Shown one piece after another: positions 59,326-60,000 of a stretch of DNA of 60,000 nt. Both the position numbers and the translations under genes were made by a program. The stretch is from Tubulanus polymorphus. Its lineage: Eukaryota > Nemertea > Palaeonemertea > Tubulaniformes > Tubulanidae. Where the stretch lies: contig NC_134034.1 of assembly GCF_964204645.1 (NCBI RefSeq), positions 13,957,962 through 14,017,961 of the forward strand, written 5' to 3'. How positions within the stretch are numbered: the first letter of the stretch is position 1; every line of letters starts with the position of its first letter. Below the pieces are notes generated by a model. It worked only from the letters and a program-made list of their open reading frames with translations, was not told the DNA's origin and made no database searches.

Positions 59326-59470
59326 AGTGATTCCTGATGTCATGCTGAATCCAAGAGTGATTCCCGATGTCCGGCGCTAAATCAAAAAAGTGTGATTGTG
59401 AAACACTGATTCCTTGTTGTCCTGTGCTGAATCTTAGAGTGATTCTTGTTTTCCTGTGCTGAATCAAAAT
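59326..59470 (-). repeat. ~108-bp and ~29-bp repeats, unit 5
   Basis: Shortened version. Confidence 0.6.
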
Positions 59471-59654
59471 TCCCGTTGAACATGTTGAAGTGATACCTAT
59501 AATAGACAAATCTAAGATTGTTTTCTTTCCTTAGAAATAACTGCAGAAATATCAAATCTAAAATTCAAACTTACAAATTAGATTGTTCGCTCCAATCTGC
59601 AGTTCATTTATTCACGGGGTTTTTCTATCCACAGTTTAGGTTTTGCATCTAGAG

Positions 59655-60000
59655 TTCAACATGAAATATAAACAAAAAGGTAATGAATCATCATCATCAT
59701 CAATTTCACAGACGAATGGAGGCAAGTAGAGGCATCCATCCTCCCGCGGCATGGACTCAAACCTGATGGCATCCAGATTGCCACGATTGGAAACCCTGCC
59801 ACACTAGACCGAGTGCGCAGCAGCTACACGCGCAGCTTAGATGATGTCATTAATAGCCAATCAGAAATTCAGTTTTATTTTAGCCCGGGTTTTCCCATTT
59901 ATAGTTCTTCCGTGAAATTTACCTCAGCGATTAACGAGCAATCTGATTGGTGCTGCAAGATTTCATGCGGCAAAGCTGCACATGTACCACCCGGTCTAGT
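59655..60000. repeat. 12-kb tandem unit, copy 6 (start only)
   Basis: The window ends 346 bp into another unit, including most of its tRNA-armed foldback. It shows that the array continues to the right. Confidence 0.93.
59733..60000. mobile_element. Foldback element with tRNA-like arms, copy 6 (cut by window end)
   Basis: The left arm and loop are present; the right arm is lost at the window edge just after the GGTCTAG junction. Confidence 0.7.

Overview
The window looks like a repeat-rich animal nuclear genome, probably a marine invertebrate and perhaps a lophotrochozoan such as a mollusc. It is AT-rich and full of short foldback elements, tRNA-derived SINE pieces with TTAGGG-like tails, micro- and minisatellites and GT-AG splice signals, with no dense long ORFs. 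I found no rRNA, CRISPR array, prokaryotic gene or recognisable intact protein gene. The organism guess is inference from style only.

Layout: the window is dominated by a tandem array of a ~12 kb unit, always in the same orientation. Unit 1 is 1-12370, unit 2 is 12371-24346 and unit 3 is 24347-36235. Unit 4 (36236-42842) is partial: its 33-bp minisatellite is replaced by a 4.4 kb block of other repeats, and homology stops after the SINE region. A stretch not repeated elsewhere in the window (42843-49314) follows, carrying promoter-like sequence and a chain of plus-strand splice signals. Unit 5 (49315-59654) lacks the first ~1.2 kb of the unit, and unit 6 begins at 59655. Small indels split the units into two subfamilies in the gene-like part (1 and 2 against 3 and 5).

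Content of one unit, left to right (unit 1): a ~350 bp foldback with tRNA-like arms; a short hairpin; a 33-bp minisatellite; a tRNA-like SINE head with TTAGGG-like motifs; a short minus-strand membrane-protein-like ORF; tandem repeats carrying a pol III B-box-like motif, interrupted by a 178-bp palindromic MITE; nested GTTTCA-type MITEs; then, on the minus strand from about 7118 down to about 4120, a chain of eight exon-like segments with GT-AG borders and a poly(A) signal. One of these exons is a 64-bp minisatellite rich in Gln, Ala and Ser codons. Next come inverted ~200 bp arms (7207-7405 and 11358-11554) enclosing pyrimidine-rich tracts, 26-bp and 40-bp minisatellites, a CAG repeat, a second tRNA-like piece and a 760-bp inverted-repeat element. 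The unit ends with ~108-bp repeats.

The most notable points are the spliced gene-like unit copied at least four times with a coding-type minisatellite whose period (64) is not a multiple of three; a CAG tract of about 5-8 triplets in units 1-3 but 108 uninterrupted triplets in unit 5; a composite array of an 18-bp satellite with a TIR element; and a substitution shared by both inverted arms of unit 5 only, suggesting arm-to-arm conversion. The gene-like unit's product is not recognised, and stops or frameshifts in several copies mean it may be a decaying gene or a noncoding transcript.
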